Shown piece by piece: positions 22,757 through 32,699 of a stretch of DNA of 64,000 bases. Origin of the DNA: Ascarosepion bandense (taxonomy: Eukaryota; Mollusca; Cephalopoda; Sepiida; Sepiidae); NCBI GenBank assembly GCA_037127315.1, contig JBBBDQ010001155.1:782501-846500 (forward strand). Direction: 5' to 3'. The position numbers and the translations under genes were made by a program. The notes under the pieces were generated by a model. That model saw only the letters and a list, made by a program, of their open reading frames with translations, was not told the DNA's origin and did not search any database. The number at the start of each line of letters is the position of its first letter. Positions within the stretch are counted from its first letter, which is position 1.

Positions 22757-22989
22757 AATAAAAAAAAAAGATAAACTAGGGCAAAAGATAATATAAAATT
22801 TTTTTTATAATCATATCGCCCCAAGTAAGGCATTTTACTTCCACTGTTGTGCAGGGGGTTACATAGGAGGAATGTTATGAGAAAGAATGAGAGGTTGCAA
22901 GGGGTGTCAGGAAGAGAGTAGGAGAAGGAAGAGAATACTGATGAGAGTGGGGTCAACAAAGAAAAAGCATGAGAGAGAGGATATAAGTT

Positions 22990-23416
22990 AGTGAGACAGG
23001 AGATGACTATTGACTTTACATTTAAATTCTTGGAGAATATAGCTGTCAGGAAAGCAAGTATGTGGAAGGGAATTCCACAGATGGGGAATGCAAGAAAAGA
23101 AGCTGCTTGGCTAGAATTTGCGGCATTTACAATTTATTTGTTTCACAATAAAAGGGTAGGACCTAATTACTAATCTTGTGGCTCAAAGAAATTCATATAT
23201 AGGAGGTACCAGTGAGCTAAGTTCATCGGAGCAGAAACTGTGAAAGTATTTGTAGAAGAGACACAGGGAGGCCACACTGCATCAGTGAGAAAGCAACTGT
23301 ATCCTAGCTGTCAAGTCCAGATCTATCACATTACAGATTCCCTGTTGGATTTGGTTGAGGACACCTGCCATATCTGGTTGGGTGCTCCTGCACCCAACCA
23401 GATATGGCAGCAATAT
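22990..23416 (-). pseudogene. LINE-A C-terminal domain and 3' UTR start
   Basis: On minus, past the hairpin, the reading gives an IQQGICNVIDLD-like stretch and degraded forms of the ASLCLFYKYFHGF, RSHPFT and LWNSIPF blocks seen intact at 38,950-39,210 and 61,553-62,099. The reading stays interrupted by stops. The domain's function in LINE-A is not known; it follows the RT in every copy in this window. Confidence 0.7.
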
Positions 23417-24346
23417 TCAATGCACACTGCACAGGCGGATGGTAGATTTGTATATGTGCAGGATTGTTTCAGATGGGAAAAACTTCCTGGCCCTACACAG
23501 AGAACTGACTTTCTTAGCAGCAGATTTAGCTATGGATTCTATATAGTTATTCCACTTGAGGCCTGATGTGAGAGTTAATCCGAAGAGACACAGCGTTTTA
23601 CTTTTAGGGAGAGAAGCCTGATACATGTTAATGGGTGGGAGGAACAATTGTCTGTGGTGGTTATTAGATAGCAACTTTGTTTTGGAAGCATTAAATTTAA
23701 CAAGCCATTTCTTATCCCAGTCCACCACGGATTGAAGGTCCTTTTCAAGCTCGGCAGTGAGGTTTGCTTTGTCAGCCTTGGTAGATTTTTGATCGAGATG
23801 AGAGTAAACTGTAGTGTCGTCAGCATATATGCCCACTTGGGATCTTATTACATCAGGGAGGTTGTTAATATAGATAAGGAAAAGCGTAGGACCTAGAATA
23901 GAGCCTTGGGAGACACCCGCATTCATGTGATAGTATTGGGAAGCTTGTCCGTTCAATACCACCCTCATTGTATGGTTTGAAAGGAAGGACTGGATTAGGT
24001 CAAACAATTGTCCAGTTATACCATAGCCCTGCAGCTTGCATAGAAGGCCAGCATGCCAGACTCTGTCAAATGTTTTGGAGATGCCAAGAGCAACAGTTTG
24101 GGCTTCGCCGTTTTTGTTGAGTGCCTGGTGTATATATTCAGTGATGGTCATGAGCATATCAGCAGTAGACCTGGTGAAGCGGAAGCCATACTGTTTGTCC
24201 GAGAAGAGTCTGTGGGCTGTGAGGTGTTGTACCACTTCAGCATTGATGATGACTTCTAACACTTTACCAAAGATTGGTAGGAGGCTGGTAGGGCGATAAT
24301 TAACGGAGTCATAGGGTTCTCCAATGTTTTTATAGATAGGAACCAC
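23417..24346 (-). pseudogene. LINE-A reverse transcriptase, 309-codon open segment
   Basis: This is the longest open frame in the window. RT motifs appear in order: VPIYKNIGEPYDSVNYRPTS (motif 2), FSDKQYGFRFTRSTADMLM, GISKTFDRVWHAGLLCKLQG (catalytic motif with the D of KTFD), NAGVSQGSILGPTLFLIYIN, the YADDTTVYS catalytic box, and FNASKTKLLS. The later part NYIESIAKSAAKKVSSLCRA leads to HIYKSTIRLCSVH, where the frame ends at the 23.37-kb hairpin. All three catalytic aspartates are visible, so this domain is the best preserved part, but it lacks its own start and neighbouring domains in frame. Confidence 0.9.
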
Positions 24347-24349
24347 GGA

Positions 24350-25063
24350 GGAGGATTTCCAGCAGGCAGGAAAGCAAGAAGCAGAAAGGCAGTAGTTATA
24401 GAGCTTAGAGAGAACAGAGGAGAGTTCAGGAGCACATCTTTTAGGACAATGATGGGTATTTTGTCACCACCACTTGCCTTATGGGGGTCAAGCTTAGAAA
24501 TTATTTTGGAGACCACTGAGGGAGAAATTAGTATGTTAGTCAGTTGGGCCTGGGTTTGGAGAGGGAAGTCTGGTACAGATACTCCAGACGAGTCCAGTGT
24601 CAAGTTAGTGGAGAATCCGCGAACAAAGCACTCAGCCTTGTCTATTGAAGAGGTGAGGACCTTAAATTTGTTGATTAGAGGTGGGATTGAGAGCTTAATG
24701 ATGTTCAGCATGCTTTTACAGAGCCTCCAGTAGTCTTTGGTGCTGAACTTACGGGATGCTATGCGTTGCTTCATTCTGGCTGCAAACATCAGCTTAGCTC
24801 CTTTAAGAACATTTTTGAATCCATTGCAAGCCAAGGCAAAAAGGCACCTGTTATAGTCTGACACATGGCTCCGGTAAAGTCAAAAGAAGTGATTTTGGTG
24901 GGACAATGGCAGCTGAGCAGGCAGGGGAAAACCAGGGGGATGTATGAGATTTAAGTCTCAACTTTCTGGCAGGGATGAAAGCATTGATGCCAGCCTTAAC
25001 CCAAGAGGAGACCTCAGTCGCACAGTCTTCAACAAGAAGGCTAAATACTTTATTCCAAGGCAC
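24350..25063 (-). pseudogene. LINE-A linker between endonuclease and RT
   Basis: Two minus frames. 24,851-25,063 has the KLRLKSHTSPWFSPACSAAI block typical of the region after the endonuclease. 24,256-24,864 has RMKQRIASRKFSTKDYWRLC, a STIDKAECFV-like stretch (here SIDKAECFVRGFS) and VSKIISKLDPHKASGGDKIP, which marks the RT entry (RT motif 0/1). A stop/frameshift near 24,855 and another near 24,430 split them. Confidence 0.8.
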
Positions 25064-25068
25064 TTCAC

Positions 25069-25915
25069 TCAGGAAATTGCGGAATGAGTCCCAGTCAGAT
25101 TTTGGTAGCAGTAAGATATTCTGTTGGTCTGAGGTTCTTGTGTGGGGTGGAGGCAGAAGGAGATATTGATGGAAACTAACACATGGTCAGAGTTTCTGAG
25201 AGGGCAGAGTTGCTTGACATTGCATGAGTCAAGGTTGGAGGTAAAGCACAGATCTAGTAGTGAGTCGTATCCATTATGGTTATGACAAAAAAGCATGGGG
25301 AACTCCACTACCTGCATAAGAGACTGAGTGATAGAAAAATTCATAGTGAGTACACCAGCAAGATCTGTGACGAAGTTGATCCAGCCACTCAGCATGATGG
25401 ATGTTAATGTCGTCAAACACAAATATATGGGCAGACGGGTGGGAGGAAATGGCCTTGTTGATATTGTTGGAGATGCTGTCAAGAACGGAGCAGTCAGGAG
25501 ATGATGGGGAGCGGTAAAGAAAGAAGAGCTAACTGAGCTTAGAAGGAAGAGATGGAAACATATTAAAGAATGATGTGAGGATTCAAGAGAAATCATCCTA
25601 GCTAGAGGAAGGCATTCACTGACGTAAACCCCAAGCATATGTATGTGGACATTGGAGTCCTTTCTGAAGGGGGGAAAGGTAACCAGGGATAGAAAAGTCA
25701 GAAGAGGGAATTAAGGGGTTGAGATTAGTCTCACAGAGGGCTAGGATATCAGGGGAGCTTTGATGGATAAAAGATTCAAGGCTACTGAAATTGGTTTGGA
25801 TACCGCGGATGTTAGTAAAGGAAATGTTAAGAGGTTTAGGTGATTTTAATTTGTCTGGTTTAGCTTTTTTAGCAGAAATATGGATGTTCATGTTTAATGT
25901 TGTTGTTGTTTTAGA
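25069..25915 (-). pseudogene. LINE-A endonuclease (EEP/APE-like) domain, frameshifted
   Basis: The N-terminal half (25,616-25,891) has FTNIRGIQTNFSSLESFI, with the Asn of the first EEP motif, and SPDILALCETNL, with the catalytic Glu. The second half (25,069-25,620) keeps a DSLLDLCFTSNLD block and NSDHVLVSINI, with the SDH motif that supplies the catalytic His. The central GDFN-type region is only recognisable in another frame around 25,400-25,450 (FDDINIHH). The enzyme nicks target DNA to prime reverse transcription. A frameshift between the halves (about 25,615) and others make this copy dead. Confidence 0.85.
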
Positions 25916-26248
25916 GAGACCTTGAGTAGAGGAGACAAATGGTCATTAGCTGCGACATGCACTGGAAGAGAACTGGCGCAGCAAAGTGTGGCCTCAGGGT
26001 TGCCCACCAAAAGCGCCTGCAGGGACACCTATTTGTGCGCATCATGGCACTGCAAGAACCCTGATATTATGCAACTGTTGACCAGAGCAGCCACTCTTGA
26101 TGCTAAGCAACAGATAGAGCTCCTAACTACCAGTCAGAAGCCTCAACCAGAAAACTGCCAATCCGGTACCCTCACAATGAAGAGACGTAGCCACCGACCA
26201 AGCACATCACAGGAAAATCGCAGAAGGACCATTACTGAGGTCTGAGAA

Positions 26249-26366
26249 GAAAAAGAGAGCCAGAGACCACTTCCTGAACAGGGAATAAGGGATGAGCCTC
26301 TACACCTGTTCAATGGACATGGGTGGAGTCTGAACCAGGCGATAGAAAGGTCTATCTACTCTAATT
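26249..26366 (-). promoter_or_regulatory. LINE-A 5' UTR monomer (putative promoter unit)
   Basis: The complement of this stretch is the same sequence that occurs in tandem at 29,697-30,300 and 32,301-32,600. It begins AATTAGAGTAGATAGAC, continues CCACCCATGTCCATTGAACA and GTGTAGAGGCTCATCCCTTA, and ends in a CT-rich run. Here it sits exactly where the 5' end of the LINE should be, which identifies the tandem monomers elsewhere as LINE-A 5' UTR. Tandem 5' monomers acting as promoters are known in mouse L1; the promoter role here is inference. Confidence 0.7.
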
Positions 26367-26379
26367 TAAAGTTAAGTCC

Positions 26380-27206
26380 AAACTAGCTGCAACCAAAATT
26401 TCTGACAAGTTAGTTTTTGTAAATAGCAGAACGTTCAATTGGGCAATAAGAAAAAAAAGAAAAGAAAATAGTCATAGAGAAATACAACAAATATTTACAT
26501 TGAAGAAATTCAACTCTGAATAGAATCTACCCACTGGACATGAGAAAACGAGTGACAAATTTTTTTAGGGGTGCAGATGAGTAGTAAAATAATATTCAAC
26601 ATATAGCCACACAATTGGGATGGCTAGTTAGAAAAAAGTGCTTTGCAAATAGACAATTTTAACTTTTTAGCAGATGCCAATAATCAGACAGGACTGGTGA
26701 ATCAGATATTTTACTACACCATTCTTCTTCTTCTTCTATGTGCCCTGTCTCTTCAGGATGTAGGCGATCATGGATCTCCACATCTCCCTATCCCCTGTGG
26801 CTCTTAGTATGTTTGTTCCTGTTGCTCCTGGCAACCCCCATTCCGTCATCCACCTGATCAGACCCTGCAAATATGTTATCCGCTGCCTTCCTCTGTCTCT
26901 CCTTCCTTCTATCTGTCCAGTCAGTATCAGGTTCTCCAGGCTCTCCTTTCCTCATTGCATGTCCCAGGAACTTCAATTGTCTCTTCCTGATGCTCAGCAT
27001 CAATTTCCTTTTTGTTGCCATTCTTTCTAACACTTCGTCGTTGCTTGTATGCTCAGTCCACGATCCATTACCCTAACTAAAAAGAGTGACCAACTACAAG
27101 AGGGGTTTTCATCCGGGTGATAAAGGAAAAAAAATAAAATAAAATAATGGAATTAAAGTTGAAACTAGCTGCAACCAAAATTTCTCACAAGTTAGTTTTT
27201 GTAAAT
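26380..27206. repeat. 45-bp direct duplication 738 bp apart
   Basis: 26,380-26,424 and 27,162-27,206 are the same 45 bases (starting AAACTAGCTGCAACC, ending TTTTTGTAAAT) with one change (GAC/CAC). A similar AATT-AAAGTT precedes both. The first copy abuts the 5' end of the LINE and the second abuts an RTE 3' end, so both could mark an older repeat into which these LINEs were inserted. Confidence 0.8.
26720..27066 (-). mobile_element. RTE-type LINE 3' fragment
   Basis: On minus this reads EVLERMATKRKLMLSIRKRQ, then LKFLGHAMRK and GEPDTDWTDRRKERQRKA, ending near the GAA-type tail (TTCTTCTTCTTCTT read on plus at 26,723-26,736). It is the same family as 19,391-20,038, with about 350 bp retained. 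No clear target duplication. Confidence 0.85.
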
Positions 27207-27217
27207 CAAGCAAACAA

Positions 27218-27606
27218 TATTTTCTTCTATGTGACTTGTCCTTTCAGGACGTAATCGATCATGGCCTGATGGCTCTTAGCATGCTTTTTTCTGTTACACA
27301 TTACAACACCCATTTTGCCATCCACCCACTCAGGCCAGTCAATTACGTTACACACTGTTTTCGTCTCTCTTTCCCTTTATCTGGCCTGTTAGTAGCAGGT
27401 TCTCTAAGCCCTCCTTCCTCATTGCATGTTCCAGGAACTTTATCTGTCTCTTCCTGATGCTCAATATTAATTTCTTTTTTGTTGCCATCCTTCCCAAAAC
27501 CTCATCATTGCTCACATGCTCAATCCACGATATCCGCAGCATCCTTCTGTAGAACCACATTTCATTTGCTTCAAGTTTTTCCTTCATCTTCAATGATATT
27601 GTCCAG
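27218..27606 (-). mobile_element. second RTE-type LINE 3' fragment
   Basis: The minus reading KMKEKLEANEMWFYRRMLRI is followed by SWIEHVSNDEVLGRMATKKK, RKRQIKFLEHAMRK and GLENLLLTGQIKGKRDE. It has the same orientation as its neighbour at 26,720 and could be a second insertion or a duplication together with the 45-bp repeat. Confidence 0.85.
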
Positions 27607-27647
27607 ATGAAGGAAACAGTAATAAGGCAAAGCAATTGTAATATTGC

Positions 27648-27855
27648 AAGAGTTCACAAAATAAGAATTAAGGTTAACACACAAGAGCAAGTTCAGATAA
27701 GTGAATGTAGCATGATGATTTCAAGGCAAGGTAGACCGGGACTGAGTCAGATAATGCCAAGAAGTGTCCTATTGTATTGATAGAAAGAAATCCCAGTAAA
27801 CATTTGCATGCTTTTGTCTATAAACAATGGCAGGAATAGTATTTTGCAGTGATTC
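27648..27855 (+). repeat. second copy of the dispersed repeat at 11,106
   Basis: See 11,106-11,335. This copy has GTTCACAAAATAAGAATT, GGACTGAGTCAGATAATGCC and GCTTTTGTCTATAAACAATGG and lacks the inverted right arm. Confidence 0.6.
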
Positions 27856-29110
27856 TCTATAAAGACTAGAACCAACAAGCCCTGTCAAATTTTAATTTGC
27901 ATAATGAAATATACATATTTCTAAAAAGTCTATGGGTTCCATGCTCAATCAGCCAATATTTCTTATTGTTCAAACATTATTTTTAGTGGATATACACGTT
28001 TGAGTAGTGTAAATCTATATTTCTCAGTTTGTGCATTTGAGGATTCCAATAAAGAAAATGTGCTTCTGACAAGGTTTGAACCCGCACCCCTTTTTTTGGT
28101 GAAACCGCCATAGATCTGACCTAACTTTAAACTGAACACTTTTGCAGTCAATCAAAGTTCATTTACCCTTATAAGGAAAGACATAGATTCAGATCCTGTT
28201 GGAACAATTTAATGCACAATTCCCTGGTAGATGTACACTGTTTAGAAAATAGCAATGTCTGATCCTGCATATGCGTTCACTAAATATAATGTTTAATAAG
28301 AAACTATGACTGTAAATGAAAAAAACATAAAAAAGCAGAAGTGGATATTGTGTTGTCAAAAGAACAGAAAAATGAAAGTTTGGTGCTACATAATCTTATA
28401 TATTTCATTAATTTGTGTATTTGTAAAATGTTCATTTCCAAAATGGTACAAATAGATTTGGAGATATAGATTTATTTCCAAATATCAACTGATATGCAAG
28501 CCAATATGTCAACATCTTTACAAATCAAGAAAATGTTCTTTTAATCAATACTGTATGGATAAATGAATAGCCTTTTGGAATCAGGCATTTCAAAGAAGAT
28601 GCCAATATTCAGATATATTCAACTTTCTCTTTGACATCTTTTGTTTGCATTTGATGCAATGTTTTATTTATGTTTAGTTTTTTTGTAGTTCTCCCAGTTT
28701 TACTTTATTGAATCTATTTATTTTGATCTGCTTATTTCTCGAAATCATTTGCAAGTGTTATTTCCAAAAATAATACTGTGATGAGGATGGAAATACACAT
28801 CGAAACCTTAACAAAATTTACTAAAGCATGTTTATCAATGTTACTTCTGCCACTTCTTAAAAATGTTTCAAAATTCACTGGAAGACAACCATGCACACAG
28901 ATAAGCAGAGATACAGAAAATCCTCTCCCCATCAGTTGATAAAAGATTATAGAAAATATTTAAAATGTATTTGCTACATTTTTTGCTTGTAATTTGCATT
29001 AAGTATCTGAGTACATGTCAACTGTCTTTGACAAGACAAAAAAGGCAGGTGCTTAAACTACAATTGCAGGAGACAATATATCTTTTCTATGTACAGAAAA
29101 CTGAGATGAT
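27856..29110. other. AT-rich sequence without identifiable gene
   Basis: No supported gene. A stretch at 28,060-28,140 has, on minus, a B-box-like GGTTCAAACC preceded by a G-rich tract and could be a decayed tRNA-headed SINE, but no A box or second copy supports it. Confidence 0.4.
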
Positions 29111-29139
29111 CTGATATTGTTGCTAAAGGCTGTAGAGAC

Positions 29140-29665
29140 AAATGGTCAAAGTAGGACAAGGAGACTTGTGGGAGGGGAGAGGAAGGAGGTAAAGTTACCA
29201 AAAAGAAGAAATAAATGGGAGAAATTCCTGGAAAGAAACAAGAGAAATGAAAGAATAGAACTGAATGAAGTTATGAAGAAGAAAAGGAAAAAAGATTGGT
29301 GTACTGAAAGAAAGGAAGAGAAGAAAAAAGTAAAGAAAAGTGGAAGTAGTAAAGCTAAAAACAAAAAAAGAAGAATGTAAAAAGATTGAAAAGAAAAAAG
29401 TAGGAAAGAGAAGGGTAAAAAAATTAAAAGCAGTAAAAGAGTGAAAGATATTCCCCACCTCCCACCAAAAAAGAAGTAGAAAAGGAAAAGAGAAAGAATA
29501 AATGAAAATAGAGAAAATCCAGGGTGAAAAGAAAAGAAGGTAAGAAAGGAAATAGAAAAGAAACAAAAAATGAAAGTAAAAAAAAGAAATGTAAGAAAAA
29601 AGAAGAGTAACAGAAAAGAAGGAAAGGGAGGAATGAAAAAAAGGAAGGGAAAAAGAAAGATTAAC
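29140..29665. repeat. long polypurine-rich tract
   Basis: About 525 bp in which the plus strand is almost wholly A and G (repeated AAAGAAGAAA, GGAAAAGAGA). The open frames on the minus strand are Phe/Leu/Ser-rich artefacts of this composition. It lies directly upstream of the monomer array and might adopt triplex structures. Confidence 0.85.
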
Positions 29666-29696
29666 ACTCTTTTTATTTTTATTTTTATTTTTTTTT

Positions 29697-30360
29697 CAAT
29701 TGGAGTAGATAGACTAAACTATCGCCCGGTTCACACACCACCCATGTCTATTGTACAGGTGTAGAGGCTCATCCCTTGTTTCCTGTTTAGGTTATGGTTT
29801 CTGGCTTTCTCTTTTCCAATCTTTTCACTTTTCTTTTTCTTTCAATTGGAGTAGATAGACTAAACTATCGCCCGGTTCACACTCCATTCACGTCTATTGT
29901 ACAGGTGTAGAGGCTCATGCCTTGTTCCCTGTTTAGGATGTGGTTTCTGGCTTTCTCTTTCCCAATCTTTTCACTTTTCTTTTTTTTTTCTTTTTCAATT
30001 GGAGTAGATAGACTAAACTATCGCCCGGTTCACACTCCACCCACATCTATTGAACAGGTGAAGAGGCTCATCCCTTGTTTCCTGTTTAGGTTATGGTTTC
30101 CAGTTTTTCTCTTTTCCAATCTTTTCACTCTTTTTATTTTTATTTTTATTTTTTTTATTTTTCAATTGGAGTAGATAGACTAAACTATCGCCCGGTTCAC
30201 ACTCCACCCATGTCTATTGAACAGGTGAAGAGGCTCATCCCTTGTTTCCTGTTTAGGATGTGGTTTCCGGTTTTTCTCTTTTACAGTCTTTTCCCTCTTA
30301 TATAGCCCCCTGCACATCAGTGGCATTTTCACCTTGCTTGGGGTGATATGATTAAAAAAA
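29697..30360 (+). mobile_element. LINE-A-derived non-autonomous element: four 5' monomers plus 3' tail
   Basis: Monomers begin CAATTGGAGTAGATAGAC at 29,697, 29,843, 29,996 and 30,163 (spacing 146, 153 and 167 bp, the differences lying in T-rich linkers). Each contains ACTATCGCCCGGTTCACAC, then GTAGAGGCTCAT (or GAAGAGG), then CCTGTTTAGG and a CT-rich run. The fourth monomer joins straight to the LINE-A 3' end (TAGCCCCCTGCACATCAGTG, then CTTGCTTGGGGTGATATGAT) and a poly-A. No protein-coding segment is present. I infer a deletion derivative or SINE-like rider that uses LINE-A promoter units and the LINE-A RT recognition tail. Confidence 0.85.
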
Positions 30361-30761
30361 AACAAAAAAAACAGAAAAATGAACAAAAGAAAAAGTTGAG
30401 TTTAAGGAAGATAAAATAAGAAAGAAAATAAAAATCTTTCACAAAAATGTAAATAAAAGCAAATGTCTTGTCAACTGAAAAGATGGATCAGTTTGGCCCG
30501 TAGAAAACTTCTTTTTCATCATTTTGTTATTTTTCATGATATTTTTATTTAAATTCTTTCAAGGGCTACATGCAAGGAGAGACTGAAAAAGAAGAAATGC
30601 CGGCTACTGTATCAGTAACATAGTATAACTAATACAAAGATCTTTTAACAACGATAAAAAAACTGACTGCATACCCCAAAATTAAAGATTATTACAAAAG
30701 TATTTTCACTTGACATGAATAAATACAAGTCAGTAATTATAAAATGTGCGTAGGTGATTTT

Positions 30762-31100
30762 TTTTTTTTTAATCATTTCACCCCGAGCAAGGCAGAAATG
30801 CTACTGATGTGCAGGGGGTTACATAAATGTAAAAAGATTAATTAGAAAAGAGTGAGGAGTACAAACTAGTTAGAAAGGAACAACAGAAAGCTGAGAAAGC
30901 AGGTGCAATGACAGATACATAGGTGGAGAGAAAGGGAAGGTTATACAGGGGAGGGGAGAGAGCTAGAGGCCAGTGGTTAGGAGATGAGTATTGACTTTGC
31001 ATTTAAATTTCTGGAGGTTGTAGCCGTCAGGAAAGCAAGAATACGGGAGCGAGTTCCACAGGCGGGAAGTGCGAGAGAAGAAGCTGCAGGAGTAGAACAA
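30762..31100 (-). mobile_element. LINE-A 3' end fragment
   Basis: The T run at 30,760-30,770 and CACCCCGAGCAAGGCAG mark the family's 3' tail in reverse. On minus the coding end reads an ...SFFSRTSRLWNSLPYS-like stretch at 31,020-31,090. It stops where a SINE-2 fragment begins at about 31,102. Confidence 0.85.
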
Positions 31101-31101
31101 C

Positions 31102-31362
31102 TTGGAATGAGAAATTGGAGAGCTGAGTTCAAAATCCAGTTAAATTCATTTCATTCCCTTTCATGCAAATACCCTTGGGAAAGGTATTAATCTGTTACTT
31201 CTCCCTACATCTATGAATTAAATAGCATGACAGATTGGGTTCTATAGCTTTGGTTGGCAACCAGCCTACTGCAGAAAGTAATGGCAACCTACTAGGAGAA
31301 AATCAGTCATGTTTCAAAAGTGACATGATTGCTGAAGCATGTATCATGTACAGCAATTAACT
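31102..31362 (+). mobile_element. SINE-2 fragment
   Basis: It shares AAATACCCTTGGGAAAGGTA, TTGGTTGGCAACCAG, CACAGAAAGTAATGGCAACC-like and GTTTCAAAAGTGACATGATT-like blocks with 37,275-37,567. The 5' module is truncated at the LINE junction. Confidence 0.8.
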
Positions 31363-31364
31363 GA

Positions 31365-31951
31365 CTGAATTATTGAAAAGAAACTGAATATTATTCTTTT
31401 TTTTCAATGGATTTTGATAATTATAGATTCACTGTCAAATAAAGACATTTACTGTTTCTCTTTTATACTAATCTTTTGAGATGAAGAACATTGTGTTTAA
31501 TGTTTGTTTTCTATTTTGTCAATGTTATATTAACAGTAAAGCCCTTTAATTAACAAAATGTCATTTTTTCAAGGCAAATGGTAATATCAGCAGTTTTCCT
31601 ATACAGAACCATGTCGCTTTGACTGAACAGCCATCACTATTCTCAGTTGAAATTTTTAAGTCTTTCTCTTAAAACAATTTTTCAGGAAAATAGATTTCTC
31701 AACTTTACTTATCACTCTTAGTATTGATGGAGACTTCCTTCCTAAACTTTTGTCAAAAGTAGTATGGAAAGTCATCATCTTTGACTTATATATTCTTTCA
31801 GTTTAGTTGTTGTTACTGAAAGTTTTCAAGCACTGTGGTTTCTGTTATTTGGTAAAGTTCTTTGGGATTCTGTAGCACTAATCAATCAAATTCAAAGAAT
31901 GATGGTTCTCTCTAAGAACTACATTTTTAATCATTGATACGAGTAGCTTTC
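31365..31951. other. no recognisable feature
   Basis: AT-rich, unique-looking sequence up to the start of the Gypsy LTR. Confidence 0.45.
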
Positions 31952-32206
31952 TGTAATTTGAATGAAGGAAAAAGAGAAAATGAAATCTTGCTTACCTTGA
32001 CATGATGACAGGTGATTTATTTTATAGAAAGATATTACAGCAAACTGGAAAAAGAGAAACATTGTGATAAGAAAAGAAAACTATAAAACGATTTTTTTGT
32101 TCATTTTGTGGGGGAAAAGTTGCAAGTAATTAGATTTGATGATACTAAGAAAGGATAAGAAAGATGATGGGAGAAGCTTTATTTTTTATTTTATGCTTTC
32201 AAACCA
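31952..32206 (+). repeat. 5' LTR of second Gypsy element
   Basis: Aligned with 36,426-36,720 over GTAATTTGAATGAAGGAA, CTTGCTTAC-T, GACAGGTGATTTATTTTATA, TTTTTTGTTCATTT and the end GCTTTCAAACCA. Confidence 0.7.
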
Positions 32207-32296
32207 CAAGTTATTTTGGTGATATGGTGTCTGGAATGGTGAGACTTGGTAGAGACATGATACCACTATTTACAGAGAAATCTTTTTCGGCAAGAA

Positions 32297-32690
32297 GATA
32301 TAATTGGAGTAGATAGTCTAAATTATCGCCCGGTTCACACTCCACCCACGTCTATTGTACAGGTGTAGAGGCTCATGCCTTGTTCCCTGTTTAGGATGTG
32401 GTTTCTGGCTTTCTCTTATCCAATCTTTTCACTTTTCTTTTTTTTCTTCTTATTTTTTTTAATTTATTTATTTATTCATTTATTTTTTTCTTTTCAATTG
32501 GAGTAGATAGACTAAACTATTGCCCGGTTCCCACTCCACCCACATCTATTGAACAGGTGTAGAGGCTTATCCCTTGTTCCCTGTTTAAGATGTGGTTTCC
32601 GGCCTTCTTTTTTCTAATCTTTTCACTCTTACGTAGCCCCTTACACATCAGTGACGTTACCGCCTTGCTTGGGGTGATATGATTTTAAAA
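32297..32690 (+). mobile_element. LINE-A-derived element: two monomers plus 3' tail
   Basis: Monomers start at 32,301 (AATTGGAGTAGATAG) and 32,495. The second joins the LINE-A 3' tail (GTAGCCCCTTACACATCAG, CTTGCTTGGGGTGATATGAT) and an A tract at 32,686. Flanks resemble each other (TTTTTCGGCAAGAAGATATA on the left, TTTTCAGCAAGGAGATATA on the right), consistent with a diverged target duplication of about 18 bp. It is the same kind of element as 29,697-30,360 with fewer monomers. Confidence 0.8.
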
Positions 32691-32699
32691 AAAAAAGAA

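Larger units (their letters stand above)
22757..26366 (-). mobile_element. LINE-A, near full-length, inactive
   Basis: This is the longest LINE in the window. In element order (minus) it has one 5' monomer (26,249-26,366), a leader (25,916-26,248), an apurinic-like endonuclease (25,069-25,915), a linker (24,350-25,063), the RT (23,417-24,346), a C-terminal domain (22,990-23,416), and a 3' UTR with a tail complementary to CCCCAAGTAAGGCA next to a poly-A tract (T run at 22,797-22,806). At least five frameshifts or stops separate the domains. Single-polyprotein layout, EEP endonuclease and poly-A tail suggest the Jockey/CR1 group. A tree would be needed to place it. Confidence 0.9.

Noticed and set aside
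28060..28140. tRNA gene on minus (GGTTCAAACC)
   Set aside because: No convincing A box, acceptor stem or anticodon arm could be formed. At most it is a decayed SINE head.
29146..29667. Hydrophobic 173-codon open frame resembling a membrane protein
   Set aside because: It is the complement of a polypurine tract; the Phe/Leu/Ser content is a composition artefact.
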